Positions 31,495 to 40,395 of a stretch of 64,000 bases of DNA are shown here, one piece after another. Origin of the DNA: Pseudanabaena frigida (lineage in GTDB: Bacteria; Cyanobacteriota; Cyanobacteriia; Pseudanabaenales; Pseudanabaenaceae); contig QBML01000002.1 in assembly GCA_003242085.1 (NCBI GenBank), positions 1-64,000 on the forward strand, read 5' to 3'. The notes under the pieces were generated by a model. That model was not told where the DNA came from. It did not search any database and was given only the letters and a program-made list of their open reading frames with translations. Both the position numbers and the translations under genes were made by a program. Position 1 is the first letter of the stretch. Every line of letters begins with the position of its first letter.

Positions 31495-31912
31495 ACTTAT
31501 GCCTTTGTATTTATAAATTTATAAAATTACACATTAGTTGTCCTTCTAATCTTATGGCTTTTCGGACAACCTCCCCTAGTATCCAAAGGAAGGGATCACA
31601 ATGTCATAGAACCATAACATTATGATCCCCCAGATCAAATCACCCTCAAAAACACCGCAACAATTACAGGAGTTTACTTTTGACGATGATTTTGCACCTT
31701 GAAATCGCGATCAACTAGCCTAAACCCATAGAAGATAAATCTCCCAACCATTGACCAACCAAATTTTTTTGGCAGAATGTACTTAACTACAAACAAAATC
31801 TTTAGTTCACCAAACTACGTATCTCAATTATTGAAACAATTTTCATAGTTTAGAACTATTAGGTAAGTGTAACTGGGATCAATATGATTACAAGCAGTTG
31901 GAGGTTAATTGT

Positions 31913-33193
31913 ATGGCGAGGGAACGTCCTCCCCTAGAAGAGATGACCTTGCGTCAACTTCGTAAAGTAGCAGCAGAGCTAGAAATTTCTCGCTATAGTC
32001 GAATGCGAAAATCTCAGCTATTAGCTGACATACAAACTATTCTTATGGCTCAAGGATCGGCCTCTTCCCAAGTAGATAGTAGTAATTCGGAGACACAAGA
32101 AAACGTGGAAGCATCAAAGTTTAATTTAGGTAGTGAAGAAACAGAAGAGAACCTAGAAGCACTTGCCGCGATTGACAAGAGTATCGGTGATTTGCCAAGT
32201 GGTTATGGTGAGAGCAGAATAGTGCTATTGCCTCGCGATCCTCAATGGGCATACGTCTATTGGGATGTACCCAATTCTCAAAAAGAAGAATTGAGACGGC
32301 AGGGTGGACAACAGTTGGCATTACGTCTATACGATGCAACTGATATCAACTTAGACTATCAAACTCCTAATAACCTACAAGAGTACAATAGCGACGAACT
32401 TGCTCGTGAATGGTACTTGCCTATTCCTATTAGCGATCGCGACTACGTAGCCGAACTCGGCTATCGCTGTGCTGATGGTCGTTGGCTAGTATTGACCCGC
32501 TCTAAAGTTGTTCATGTTCCACCTGTATTCCCATCTGAATGGGTGGAAGACAACTTTATTACCGTACCTTGGGATCAAACCCTCAAAGGTCAAACCTTCT
32601 TTACCCTTGTGCCGCCAAGCAAGAAGTCGGAGCCTGAACCTGAAGTAGCAGCAAGTTCTAGCGACGACTCCTACGATGAGATCTTCAATATTGCTCGTGA
32701 AGCTGAAGTGCAGAGAATTTCTGGCTCTCTCTACGGCTCTATGCAGCATGAGTCGGGGATTGGAATGGTTCCTGAGTCTATCAGCTCCTACATTTTCCCA
32801 TCTGGTGCAGGTTTATTTGCGGGTGCAGCAGGTGCAATCGGTGCTAGTGGGATCAATTATTCTGGCATTGGCATGTCCAGCTACAGCTTCTTCTCTAGCG
32901 AAGCTCCCATCCGCCCTCGTCAGTTCTGGTTAGTTGCTGATGCTGAATTAATTGTGTATGGCGCAACTGAGCCTGATGCATCCGTCACTATTGGCGGTCG
33001 CCCAATTAAGCTCAATGCTGACGGCACATTCCGATTCCACACCTCTTTCCAAGATGGTATTCAAGATTACCCAATTTTTGCAGTAGCCGCTGATGGTGAG
33101 CAAAATCGGGCAATTCACATGAAGTTTGAGCGTCAAACCCTCGAACGTCGGACTAACACCAAGGAAGAAGCAATTCCTGAGTGGATTAGCTAA
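31913..33193 (+). CDS. DUF4912-domain protein with Rho-N-like N-terminus
   Basis: This 426-residue protein starts with a short SAP/Rho-N-like helical module (EMTLRQLRKVAAELEI...RKSQLLADI), which often binds nucleic acid. A linker and a DUF4912 domain follow (LPRDPQWAYVYWDVP ... RDYVAELGYRCADGRW). A low-complexity Gly/Ser/Ala stretch and a C-terminal beta domain (GATEPDASVTIGGRPIKLNADG), reminiscent of DUF4912 tails with Ig-like folds, complete it. GGAGG at 31900-31904 stands 8 bases before the ATG 31913, which decides the start over an upstream TTG. The function of DUF4912 proteins is unknown. Confidence 0.78.
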   Translation: MARERPPLEEMTLRQLRKVAAELEISRYSRMRKSQLLADIQTILMAQGSASSQVDSSNSETQENVEASKFNLGSEETEENLEALAAIDKSIGDLPSGYGESRIVLLPRDPQWAYVYWDVPNSQKEELRRQGGQQLALRLYDATDINLDYQTPNNLQEYNSDELAREWYLPIPISDRDYVAELGYRCADGRWLVLTRSKVVHVPPVFPSEWVEDNFITVPWDQTLKGQTFFTLVPPSKKSEPEPEVAASSSDDSYDEIFNIAREAEVQRISGSLYGSMQHESGIGMVPESISSYIFPSGAGLFAGAAGAIGASGINYSGIGMSSYSFFSSEAPIRPRQFWLVADAELIVYGATEPDASVTIGGRPIKLNADGTFRFHTSFQDGIQDYPIFAVAADGEQNRAIHMKFERQTLERRTNTKEEAIPEWIS

Positions 33194-33245
33194 AACACAT
33201 AAAAAAAGAGGAGGTGCAAAGCACCTCCTCTTTTTTTATGTGTTT
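33193..33245 (+). terminator. hairpin terminator of the DUF4912 gene
   Basis: A 25-bp perfect stem (33193-33217 with 33221-33245) has an AAA loop, apex GGTGC-AAA-GCACC and a T-run in the 3' arm. Confidence 0.9.
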
Positions 33246-33320
33246 GTTTCAATACCTAGCGATCGCAGTTGGACAGCAAGACGTTCAGCACGCTGAGATT
33301 CTTGTAATGCAAGTTTTGCT
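33236..33320 (-). pseudogene. C-terminal remnant, probably of a Uma2-family gene
   Basis: On the minus strand, 27 codons read AKLALQESQRAERLAVQL then RSLGIETNT and a TAA at 33236-33238, with a stop codon directly upstream in frame. A heptad-like ERLA.QLRSLGI ending is common at the C-termini of cyanobacterial Uma2 (DUF820) proteins. A complete Uma2 gene lies 1.5 kb away at 34842. The fragment is wedged between two hairpins. Confidence 0.4.
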
Positions 33321-33323
33321 TAG

Positions 33324-33403
33324 AATAAATAGAGGCGGCGCAAAGCGCCACCTCTATTTATTTGGGTTTTGATTTGTCCTAGCTATCTCTTTCATTGCTA
33401 TAG
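33324..33403. repeat. hairpin plus conserved flank, copy 1
   Basis: An 18-bp stem with one mismatch (33324-33341 with 33345-33362, AAA loop) is followed by a flank (to 33403) that recurs almost unchanged after the hairpin at 48987-49039. The shared stretch 33357-33403 corresponds to 49027-49073, with only a few differences. Bases 33404-33571 hold nothing else I can identify apart from upstream DNA of leuB. Confidence 0.65.
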
Positions 33404-33571
33404 ATGAATGGGTTGTGACTAGGTTAGCGCTGATATCATCGGACAAAATCTTAATGACGGTTAATTGAATATAGCTAGGAAGTAGAGGAGCAGAGCCATT
33501 GTCACTTCTGGTTATCGGTAAACCGAAAATGGTATTTTAAGAAATCTGTCTTTAAAATATTTGATTTTGTA

Positions 33572-34654
33572 ATGTCTAAGAACTATAAAATTACGCTGCT
33601 CCCTGGTGACGGGATTGGTCCTGAAATCATGAAGGTAGCTGTATCGGTGCTACAGGCGATCGCCCCAAAATTTGATATTACTTTTGCTTTCGAGACGGCT
33701 TTGGTTGGTGGTGCAGCGATCGATGCAACGGGTCATCCCTTACCTGATGAGACTTTGCAACTTTGTCAAAGTAGCCATGCAGTTTTGTTAGCAGCCGTGG
33801 GTGGCGACAAATGGGACATTATGCCATCACACCTGCGCCCAGAACAAGCATTACTAGGATTGCGTAGTGGTATGGGACTATTTGCTAACCTGCGTCCCGC
33901 TCAGATTTTACCTCAATTAATTGATGCATCGACCTTGAAGCGTGAAGTGGTTGAAGGTGTCGATATTCTGGTAGTGCGCGAACTGACGGGAGGGATTTAT
34001 TTCGGTAAGCCCAAGGGGATCGTTGCCGATGAAAATGGGGTGCGGCGTGGCTTTAACACAATGGCTTATACCGAGCCAGAAATCGATCGCATTGCTAGGG
34101 TTGGCTTTGAAGCTGCCCAAAAACGCCGTGGTGCAGTTTGCTCGGTGGATAAGTCGAATGTCTTGGAAGTGTCACAACTATGGCGCGAACTGGTGACTAA
34201 TATTGCTAGCGAATATCCTGATGTGAAGCTATCGCATATGTATGTTGATAATGCAGCGATGCAGATTATTCGTAATCCCAGACAGTTTGATGTAATTCTC
34301 ACCAGTAATCTCTTTGGCGATATTCTCTCCGATGCAGCGGCAATGTTGACAGGTAGTATAGGCATGTTGCCATCGGCTAGCCTCGGTGAAGCGGGCAAAC
34401 CAGGTGTGTTCGAGCCTGTGCATGGTTCAGCCCCAGACATTGCGGGTAAAGACTTGGCAAATCCCTTAGCCCAAGTCCTGAGTGCAGCGATGATGTTGCG
34501 CTATGCCTTTAATGAAGGAGCGGCTGCCGATGAGATCGAGGCAGCAGTGAATAAAGTCCTTGACTCAGGCAAGCGCACGGGCGACATCATGGCAGATGGT
34601 TGCGAAAGGTTAGGATGCATAGCGATGGGAGAAGCATTGCTAGCCGTAATCTAA
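33572..34654 (+). CDS. leuB: 3-isopropylmalate dehydrogenase
   Basis: LeuB oxidises and decarboxylates 3-isopropylmalate with NAD+, the third step of leucine synthesis. The 360-residue protein shows [12 protein letters not shown] at the N-terminus, the substrate loop [14 protein letters not shown], the catalytic [10 protein letters not shown] (Tyr) and DKSNVL (Lys), and the metal- and NAD-binding NLFGDILSD and [14 protein letters not shown] segments. The length is standard. It is a single gene with its own terminator; leuC and leuD are not in the window. Confidence 0.96.
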   Translation: MSKNYKITLLPGDGIGPEIMKVAVSVLQAIAPKFDITFAFETALVGGAAIDATGHPLPDETLQLCQSSHAVLLAAVGGDKWDIMPSHLRPEQALLGLRSGMGLFANLRPAQILPQLIDASTLKREVVEGVDILVVRELTGGIYFGKPKGIVADENGVRRGFNTMAYTEPEIDRIARVGFEAAQKRRGAVCSVDKSNVLEVSQLWRELVTNIASEYPDVKLSHMYVDNAAMQIIRNPRQFDVILTSNLFGDILSDAAAMLTGSIGMLPSASLGEAGKPGVFEPVHGSAPDIAGKDLANPLAQVLSAAMMLRYAFNEGAAADEIEAAVNKVLDSGKRTGDIMADGCERLGCIAMGEALLAVI

Positions 34655-34687
34655 AAAAGAAGCGGCACACTGTGTCGCTTCTTTTTT
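34653..34687 (+). terminator. hairpin terminator of leuB
   Basis: A 16-bp stem with one G-T pair (34653-34668 with 34672-34687) has an ACT loop, and the 3' arm ends in six T. It overlaps the leuB stop codon. Confidence 0.85.
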
Positions 34688-34790
34688 ACAGCGCTTTGCG
34701 CTCAAACCCAAACCAAGACAAATCTTGAAAGCGTTGCAAAGCAACACTTTCAAGATTTGTCTTGTAGTTTGTTCGATCGGTAAATGCTGT
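34688..34790 (+). repeat. conserved ~100-bp hairpin element, copy B
   Basis: The element runs ACAGCGCTTTGCGCTCAAACC ... GTTCGATCGGTAAATGCTGT, so its ends form a short inverted repeat. It contains a small hairpin AGCGC-TTT-GCGCT at the 5' end and a main stem at 34714-34764 (24 bp, one mismatch, AAA loop). It matches copy A at 23110-23206 over both flanks and abuts the leuB terminator. Confidence 0.7.
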
Positions 34791-34841
34791 AAGAGAGATA
34801 ATACAGAGACCTAATGATTCTTTTAAAGGCAGGTGAAATCC

Positions 34842-35423
34842 ATGACGATCGCCTTAGAAAAAGCTCAATCTTCGACCATGACTCTTGAGGAGTTTTTTAA
34901 CTATGACGATGGCACTGATGCCATGTATGAGCTTGAAGATGGAGAATTGATCTTAATGACAGCTGAAAGTGAGATTAATCGCAGAATTGCTTGTTTTCTG
35001 TTCGCTTGTTTTTTGCAACAGGGAATTCCTGCCTATCGCCTATCGATGAAAACGGAAATAGTAACTACTGGATCGCGGGTACGAGTTCCAGACTTAGTAG
35101 TGTTTTCAGAAGATTTAGCGATCGCCTTAGAAGGAGCAAAGCGATCGACAGTAATGGCGGAAATGCCTTCGCCTTTGTTAGTGATTGAGGTGGTGAGTCC
35201 CAATCAAAGTAGCAGGGATTATCGCTACAAACGTTCTGAGTATGGAGCTAGGGGAATTGCCGAATATTGGATTGTGGATCCGATATCCGAACGGGTAACA
35301 GTATTGGAATGGGTCGAAGGTTTGTACGAGGAGCAGGTATATATAGGTGAACAGGCGATCGCTTCTTTGGTATTTCCCGATCTCCATTTGACTGCCGCTC
35401 AAGTTTTGCAAAGAGCTTACTAA
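34842..35423 (+). CDS. Uma2-family (DUF820) PD-(D/E)XK-fold protein
   Basis: This 193-residue protein belongs to the Uma2/DUF820 group, very abundant in cyanobacteria and predicted to have a restriction-endonuclease-like fold. The catalytic pattern is visible as RVPDLVVFSED (Asp), LLVIEVVSPNQS (Glu of the ExV variant) and RYKRSEYGARGIAEYWIVDP. I use the ATG at 34842 (MTIALEKAQSS), 8 bases after GGCAGG, instead of the in-frame GTG at 34833. No biological role is established for the family. Its stop lies 6 bases from the stop of the convergent NACHT gene, with no terminator hairpin between them. Confidence 0.8.
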   Translation: MTIALEKAQSSTMTLEEFFNYDDGTDAMYELEDGELILMTAESEINRRIACFLFACFLQQGIPAYRLSMKTEIVTTGSRVRVPDLVVFSEDLAIALEGAKRSTVMAEMPSPLLVIEVVSPNQSSRDYRYKRSEYGARGIAEYWIVDPISERVTVLEWVEGLYEEQVYIGEQAIASLVFPDLHLTAAQVLQRAY

Positions 35424-35429
35424 GTCTAG

Positions 35430-37745
35430 CTAGGCGGTGGGTAATAGCAAACTTTGTTCGATCGCCTGCCTAACAGGTTGATGCACATAGCAATCACTTT
35501 CGAGGCATTCTACTAAGAGGCGATTTGCCTCAAAGTATTGACTTAACTGATCGAGTTGATGGGAAGTGAGATCCCAAATTTGTCCGATATTCCGATGGTT
35601 GATTGCCTCTTGGCGCAGATTATTTGCCCAATATTGCCATTTGATATCACTATCCGCATCTTCAGGGCAGGTCTCGATCAATTCCATTAAGGCATTTACC
35701 AAATTAGTGTCGGACATCTCTTGGGCATATTCCAGTGCCAGACTAAGATCGAGTTCGAGATCGAGCCCCAGATCTTCTCCTTCTTTGGTTTCTAGAGCAC
35801 GGGCAAGATCAAAGGCAAAATCGAGATTCAGATTGCGGTTTTGGCAAAGATCGAGATCGAGGACGAGCGTACGTGCTAACACGTTTGCCAAATTAATCGG
35901 ATCGCATTGAGCGATCGCCCGACCGAGAGTTAGATAGAAAGCACGAACTGATTGAATGCGATCGGGAACTTGGGCAGATTCAGATTTTTGGTTAACCCAT
36001 TGAAGTAGATTTTGTAATTGGCGATCGCCAACCAATAAGCGATCGCATTGAGCTTTCATGAGCCGTAATAATTCATCAGCCGAGCGCATCATTCCCACTG
36101 CAAGGCGCAAAATATCATGCCAACGGCGATCGGTAATCTTATTAGCCAGCAATACTAGCGTATCTTGGTTGCCATTATAAACAAGCTCACGCGCCGCTAA
36201 ATATTCCTGAAAAGTTAAATGGGAAAAAGAATAAATTCCCTTTGCTCTCTCCACAAATAGTCCATGCTGCGATTCAATAGCTTTAATAATCGCCTCGCTA
36301 TCAAGTTGCAGTGCATCCTCATCAGTATGCGCTTTAGGCAAATTGCGAATGTAATCGGTAATATAACGTTCGAGATCGACTTGCCGAAAAAAGTAATCCC
36401 CTTGATAAAACGTCGTACAGGCAACCTGTGCCAATAAATCTTCTTTGCGTTGCATCGACAAATTTTTATAAATTTGATGCCGCTCGATATTGCGTTTGGC
36501 ATCCCATTTTTTGAGCAGTACGTCTAATCCTTCGCGATATAGTTCCGATCGATTAGTGGGAAAATCGCCATATTCATCAAAGACCAAACACAATAGGGTA
36601 AGTAGTAATGGATTTGTAGCTAATTCTTGAATGGGACGATTATCTTCTATTTTTCGTAAAAAAAGTTCAATATGTCGGGAATTGCCAGCAAACCAACGCT
36701 GAGCAAAATGGGAAATCTGCAATGGCTGAAAGTTAGCCACCTCAACTTCGGTAAACTTCTCAAAAACATATTCTTGCGCTCCCAGTCGGCTCGTTATTAC
36801 AAAGCGATTGTTGTAGTATTGCTCCGAAAAACGCCTTAAATCTTCGAGAACCCGATGTAAATCCACTTCCCGAACTTCATCAAGTCCATCTAAAAATAAT
36901 ATTGCTCGACCCCGTTGCAAAAGTTGTTTGATCATTTGCTCGTCGCCAATGCTATAGGTGCGGAAGTCTTGAGCAATGTAATCTAATATTTTGGGTTGTG
37001 ACTCCGAACCTGCGTACTGACGCAATGTGACAAAAATTGGCACTGAATCGCTAAAAATGTCACCTTGAGAGCATTTTAAAGCCGTATATTTTAATAATGT
37101 GGTCTTCCCTGCTCCTGGTTTGCCTAGAAGCATCAGTTTACGATAGCGAGTGAGCGCATCTATGCTTGAGACTCTACCTTCATCGATCGCCGACATCCCA
37201 ATGCGATCGCGCCCATGATAAGTAGCTAAAAGTTCGGCAATTCCCAAACGACGGCGGCTAGTAATCTTTTCTAATACATCGGTTCCTGTATAGATTTCTT
37301 CAAGATTAATGGGGTGCGACATGTCTAAAACTCGCATGGTGGCACAGCGCTCTTGAATAATTTGACGGCTGCGATATCGCAATTGCTGCACGATTTCTTC
37401 GATATCAATATCTAAGGGTGCGAATTCTAACGTAGATGTAGTCTGATTAGCAACAATTAAATTCTGTTCGCCAGAAAAGTTAGACAGCGAGTTTGTCTCG
37501 GCATCCAAATAATTTTGCAAAATATGCAAGAGGCGATTATTTTTGCCAGGTCCTTTGCCACCAATATCAAACTTACGATAAATTTCCCCCATCCGCTTGC
37601 GATAAGCTTCTTCAGAAATACCTAAGAAACTAGCAACTTCACGATCTTCACGGGTTTCCCCAAATCTCAGTAGAAAAACATTTTCCTGATCGGCTGAAAG
37701 TTGATGGATTTGCGCCATTCGCATCAAAAATTTTTGGGGAAACAT
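35430..37745 (-). CDS. NACHT-family STAND NTPase with N-terminal helix-turn-helix
   Basis: This 771-residue protein is a signal-transduction NTPase of the STAND class. Residues 1-80 form a sigma-region-4/LuxR-like helix-turn-helix (LSADQENVFLLRFGE...EVASFLGISEEAYRKRMGEI). The NACHT domain has Walker A GKPGAGKTT at 208-216 and Walker B ILFLDGLDE at 282-290, with FVITSRLG as sensor. The C-terminal third is helical and carries a striking Leu/Asp alternating stretch (LVLDLDLCQNRNLNLDFAF, then LGLDLELDLSLALEYAQ). Bacterial NACHT proteins include anti-phage sensors (bNACHT, Avs), but others are transcriptional regulators; the sequence alone does not decide. It is a single gene, convergent with the Uma2 gene. 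Confidence 0.82.
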   Translation of the reverse strand: MFPQKFLMRMAQIHQLSADQENVFLLRFGETREDREVASFLGISEEAYRKRMGEIYRKFDIGGKGPGKNNRLLHILQNYLDAETNSLSNFSGEQNLIVANQTTSTLEFAPLDIDIEEIVQQLRYRSRQIIQERCATMRVLDMSHPINLEEIYTGTDVLEKITSRRRLGIAELLATYHGRDRIGMSAIDEGRVSSIDALTRYRKLMLLGKPGAGKTTLLKYTALKCSQGDIFSDSVPIFVTLRQYAGSESQPKILDYIAQDFRTYSIGDEQMIKQLLQRGRAILFLDGLDEVREVDLHRVLEDLRRFSEQYYNNRFVITSRLGAQEYVFEKFTEVEVANFQPLQISHFAQRWFAGNSRHIELFLRKIEDNRPIQELATNPLLLTLLCLVFDEYGDFPTNRSELYREGLDVLLKKWDAKRNIERHQIYKNLSMQRKEDLLAQVACTTFYQGDYFFRQVDLERYITDYIRNLPKAHTDEDALQLDSEAIIKAIESQHGLFVERAKGIYSFSHLTFQEYLAARELVYNGNQDTLVLLANKITDRRWHDILRLAVGMMRSADELLRLMKAQCDRLLVGDRQLQNLLQWVNQKSESAQVPDRIQSVRAFYLTLGRAIAQCDPINLANVLARTLVLDLDLCQNRNLNLDFAFDLARALETKEGEDLGLDLELDLSLALEYAQEMSDTNLVNALMELIETCPEDADSDIKWQYWANNLRQEAINHRNIGQIWDLTSHQLDQLSQYFEANRLLVECLESDCYVHQPVRQAIEQSLLLPTA

Positions 37746-37794
37746 AAGCTACAGATAATTACGCAAGCCAACACAGTTAACTTAAATTATCATT

Positions 37795-37835
37795 TGCTGA
37801 TGTATTTTGACGCTTAGTGTCAAAATACATCAGCA
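37795..37835. repeat. hairpin upstream of the NACHT gene
   Basis: A 17-bp perfect stem (37795-37811 with 37819-37835) has a seven-base loop GCTTAGT. It lies about 50 bases upstream of the NACHT start codon and downstream of the hydrolase gene. Confidence 0.6.
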
Positions 37836-37856
37836 TTTATGTAGCAAACCTAAATT

Positions 37857-37897
37857 GTTTGTGGAAGCTCACCCCAAGGGGATGCACTTCCACAAAC
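37857..37897. repeat. second hairpin in the NACHT-hydrolase gap
   Basis: GTTTGTGGAAG (37857-37867) pairs with 37887-37897, and an inner CCCC-AA-GGGG extends the structure. It is of a different type from the GC-triloop hairpins. Confidence 0.5.
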
Positions 37898-37954
37898 CCC
37901 AAAATCTAACAATATTTTAGGACTGCTATATCTATCGCAAAGTTTGTCAGGATA

Positions 37955-38007
37955 AAAAAACACAAGATAGTTGCGGCGCAAAGCGCCGCAACTATCTTGT
38001 GTTTTTT
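37955..38007 (-). terminator. hairpin terminator of the alpha/beta hydrolase gene
   Basis: A 25-bp perfect stem (37955-37979 with 37983-38007) has an AAA loop, apex GCGGCGC-AAA-GCGCCGC and A/T runs at the outer ends. Confidence 0.9.
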
Positions 38008-38032
38008 GCATTTGTCTTACTAGTGGCAGCAG

Positions 38033-38917
38033 CTATATTTTGAAATGTCGATCGCACCAATTATCAATATCTGCTAACAAGCGATCGCCAATTTCCCAAG
38101 GTAATAAATGTGCTGTATTCGGATAACAGATAAACTCACAATTAGGTAATAATTTGGCAGTTTCTGCCGTTGAAGCCGATGTAATATGTCGATCCTGTTC
38201 GGCTGCGATCGCCAAACAAGGAATTTGAATTTCACCTAAATCTTGAGTGCGATCGTATCCTCGTCTGAGCGCTTGGACGAGAGCCCTTTGAGCAAAACGC
38301 GAAGTTTGAAAATAAGCTTTTGCGCCAGTAGTACAAATACGCTCGTACGCTTCTGGAGTATGTTGCTGGATCAAATACTTGATCAGCGATCGCTTGCCAA
38401 ACCAATCGATATGCCAACGTGGTTTTGCAGAACTACGGACTGAAACTTTCCGCAAAATCCGATGCAAAATTACAGCGATCGCCAGATTCACATATTCCCA
38501 CCAGGCGACTGGTGGCAGACTACTGCGAGGCTTGGCAGCCGTGGCAATTAAAATTAAACCTGTAATTTTAGGATTTGTATTATCTGGGGATATGGAATTT
38601 TGCAACTCGACAGCTCGAAGTGCTAATTCCATTGCTAAAATCCCTCCTAAAGACCAACCCAAAATCAAATATTCAGTATCTAGTGAATCTTGGCGATCCG
38701 ACTGGCAATCACTTTCTAATAAATTCCAGAGATCCTGTATGTGATCTAACATTGTAAAAGCAGAAATTGCCTTAGAATTTCCATATCCACGCAGGTCGGG
38801 TGCGATCGCATCTATGCCACGATCTTGAAACTTTTGGATAAAAATCTGCATTGCTTCGCTATTTCCGGGATGTCCGTGCAAGCAAAGAACTTTGAGCCTG
38901 CGACCACTACTCATCAA
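38033..38917 (-). CDS. alpha/beta hydrolase
   Basis: This 294-residue protein has an alpha/beta-hydrolase fold. LCLHGHPGNSEAMQ is the oxyanion strand-loop, APDLRGYGNS the following turn, and LILGWSLGGILAME the nucleophile elbow with Ser. The acid is probably in AIAAEQDRHIT, and the catalytic His is in NTAHLLPWE. It is soluble, with no signal peptide. The substrate is unknown. It is transcribed away from the chemotaxis-like locus, with a 38-base divergent gap, so its promoter overlaps that of the first PatA-type gene. Confidence 0.85.
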   Translation of the reverse strand: MMSSGRRLKVLCLHGHPGNSEAMQIFIQKFQDRGIDAIAPDLRGYGNSKAISAFTMLDHIQDLWNLLESDCQSDRQDSLDTEYLILGWSLGGILAMELALRAVELQNSISPDNTNPKITGLILIATAAKPRSSLPPVAWWEYVNLAIAVILHRILRKVSVRSSAKPRWHIDWFGKRSLIKYLIQQHTPEAYERICTTGAKAYFQTSRFAQRALVQALRRGYDRTQDLGEIQIPCLAIAAEQDRHITSASTAETAKLLPNCEFICYPNTAHLLPWEIGDRLLADIDNWCDRHFKI

Positions 38918-38955
38918 AGTATTATTGGGGATAATTAAGTTTTACTTACCTTAAC

Positions 38956-40170
38956 TTGGCAATGATGCAGCTTCCACATGAGAATGATGCTTACAATCTA
39001 CCCACAGATAAAGGTAGCAACAAGCTAATAAATGTTATCCCCATAGGTCAAGTTATACCTAACTTGACCTACTCCAGTCTCATGGTAATGCTGAAATTAC
39101 TGATGAGACATACAGGGATTGCCAAGGTCGAAACAGCTCACTTCAGTTGGAAGATCTTCATTCACAGTGGGAGTATCGCTTTTATTGAGGATAGCAGTGA
39201 ATTTTTGCCAACTTTAATCCGCAAACTAAAAATTCAAAAAATCCAGACTCAACCCGATCTAATTCAAAGCCTTAACCAAAAGCCAATCAGTAGTCTTGCA
39301 ACTTATCATTTGCTAAGTGAAATTTATACTCAAGATCGCGAAAACTGTCTATCAGTTTTTAAAGAAATCTTATTTGAAAACCTCTTAGCAATTGCTTTAG
39401 AACAAAATTTTTCACTACTATGGAAGCCATTACCATCAGAAGTAAAAATTCTTCTCCCCATTTGGCAACTAACCGACCTAGAAAAGGCGATCGCCAAAGT
39501 GGTGGCACAGTGGCGCAACTTTAACTATGTGCACCATCCTTATCAGACAATAAAACTATTAGATCCTGAATGCGCGATCGCTCAAGTTCCGCTTTTTAAT
39601 CAAGTTATAAATGGGAAATATCGGATTGGTGAAATAGCCGACCGCTTTCAGCAACATATCACGCGGACAGCTCTCAAACTCGATAAACTGGCAGAAAATC
39701 GCACGGTTGCCATTTTGCCATTGCCATTACAATCTCCTAGTTTTAAGAATTTCCTACCTTTTGATGACGGCATTGAAAAGCGATCCCAACCCAAAGTCAT
39801 GATTGTAGACGACTCACCTATCTTACTCAAACAATTTGGTGATTTGCTTGCAAGCTGGGGATATCAGCTGAGTTTAGTTAATGACTCAGCCAATGCCACC
39901 AAACTAATATTGAGCGAAAAACCCTATATTGTGTTTATGGATATTAATATGCCAAACTTAAATGGGTTTGATTTAATCAAGCAAATTCGTCGTCAACCAT
40001 CATTAGCCAATACGCCGTTAGTATTAGTAACATCTGAGAATAGTATTACCAATAACTTTCGAGCCAAGTGGGCAAATTGTCGATTTCTCAGTAAACCCCG
40101 CACATCCAATGACCTTCAAGAATTTCGCGAACAAGTGCTTGCAATTTTGCATGAATTTGCTCCTACTTGA
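38956..40170 (+). CDS. pilG: PatA-type response regulator (PilG-like), copy 1
   Basis: This 404-residue regulator has an N-terminal PATAN/DUF4388-type domain (about 20-260) and a C-terminal receiver. The receiver is complete: MIVDDSP (acidic pair), MDINMP (phospho-Asp), VTSEN (Thr/Ser) and LSKPR (Lys). PatA-type proteins stand first in the pilG-pilH-pilI-pilJ-pilL (Hmp/Tax) loci of cyanobacteria, which steer type IV pili and phototaxis. A second full copy of equal length starts 225 bases downstream. The two differ in most of the N-terminal domain but share the receiver core GFDLIKQIRRQ. The copies are thus old paralogues. Confidence 0.85.
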   Translation: MAMMQLPHENDAYNLPTDKGSNKLINVIPIGQVIPNLTYSSLMVMLKLLMRHTGIAKVETAHFSWKIFIHSGSIAFIEDSSEFLPTLIRKLKIQKIQTQPDLIQSLNQKPISSLATYHLLSEIYTQDRENCLSVFKEILFENLLAIALEQNFSLLWKPLPSEVKILLPIWQLTDLEKAIAKVVAQWRNFNYVHHPYQTIKLLDPECAIAQVPLFNQVINGKYRIGEIADRFQQHITRTALKLDKLAENRTVAILPLPLQSPSFKNFLPFDDGIEKRSQPKVMIVDDSPILLKQFGDLLASWGYQLSLVNDSANATKLILSEKPYIVFMDINMPNLNGFDLIKQIRRQPSLANTPLVLVTSENSITNNFRAKWANCRFLSKPRTSNDLQEFREQVLAILHEFAPT

Positions 40171-40176
40171 CTCCTA

Positions 40177-40266
40177 ATGGCACAATTTAAGGCTATTGTT
40201 AATGGCGCCGACAATTCCCACAATGCTCCTATAGGCAGAATTGCTGACTTGTTTTACAGTAATTAA
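40177..40266 (+). pseudogene. short PatA-like fragment between the two PatA genes
   Basis: The 29-codon frame MAQFKAIVNGADNSHNAPIG continues with RIADLFYSN and a TAA. It resembles the segment F..V.NG...IG.IAD.F near the end of the PATAN domain in both flanking PatA proteins (for example VINGKYRIGEIADRF in copy 1). It may be a scrap left by an unequal duplication of the region. Low complexity of the match keeps confidence modest. The remaining 130 bases before copy 2 hold nothing recognisable. Confidence 0.35.
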
Positions 40267-40395
40267 CTAAGCTAAAGTTGAATTAATGTATCTGAGACAA
40301 CCAATCTAATTTGTCTGAGGTTGCTACGATCAACTATGGAGTAATCCGTTTTTTGTAATGATTTTTTCTGTCCAAGTGCCTCTCAGTCAAAAAAC

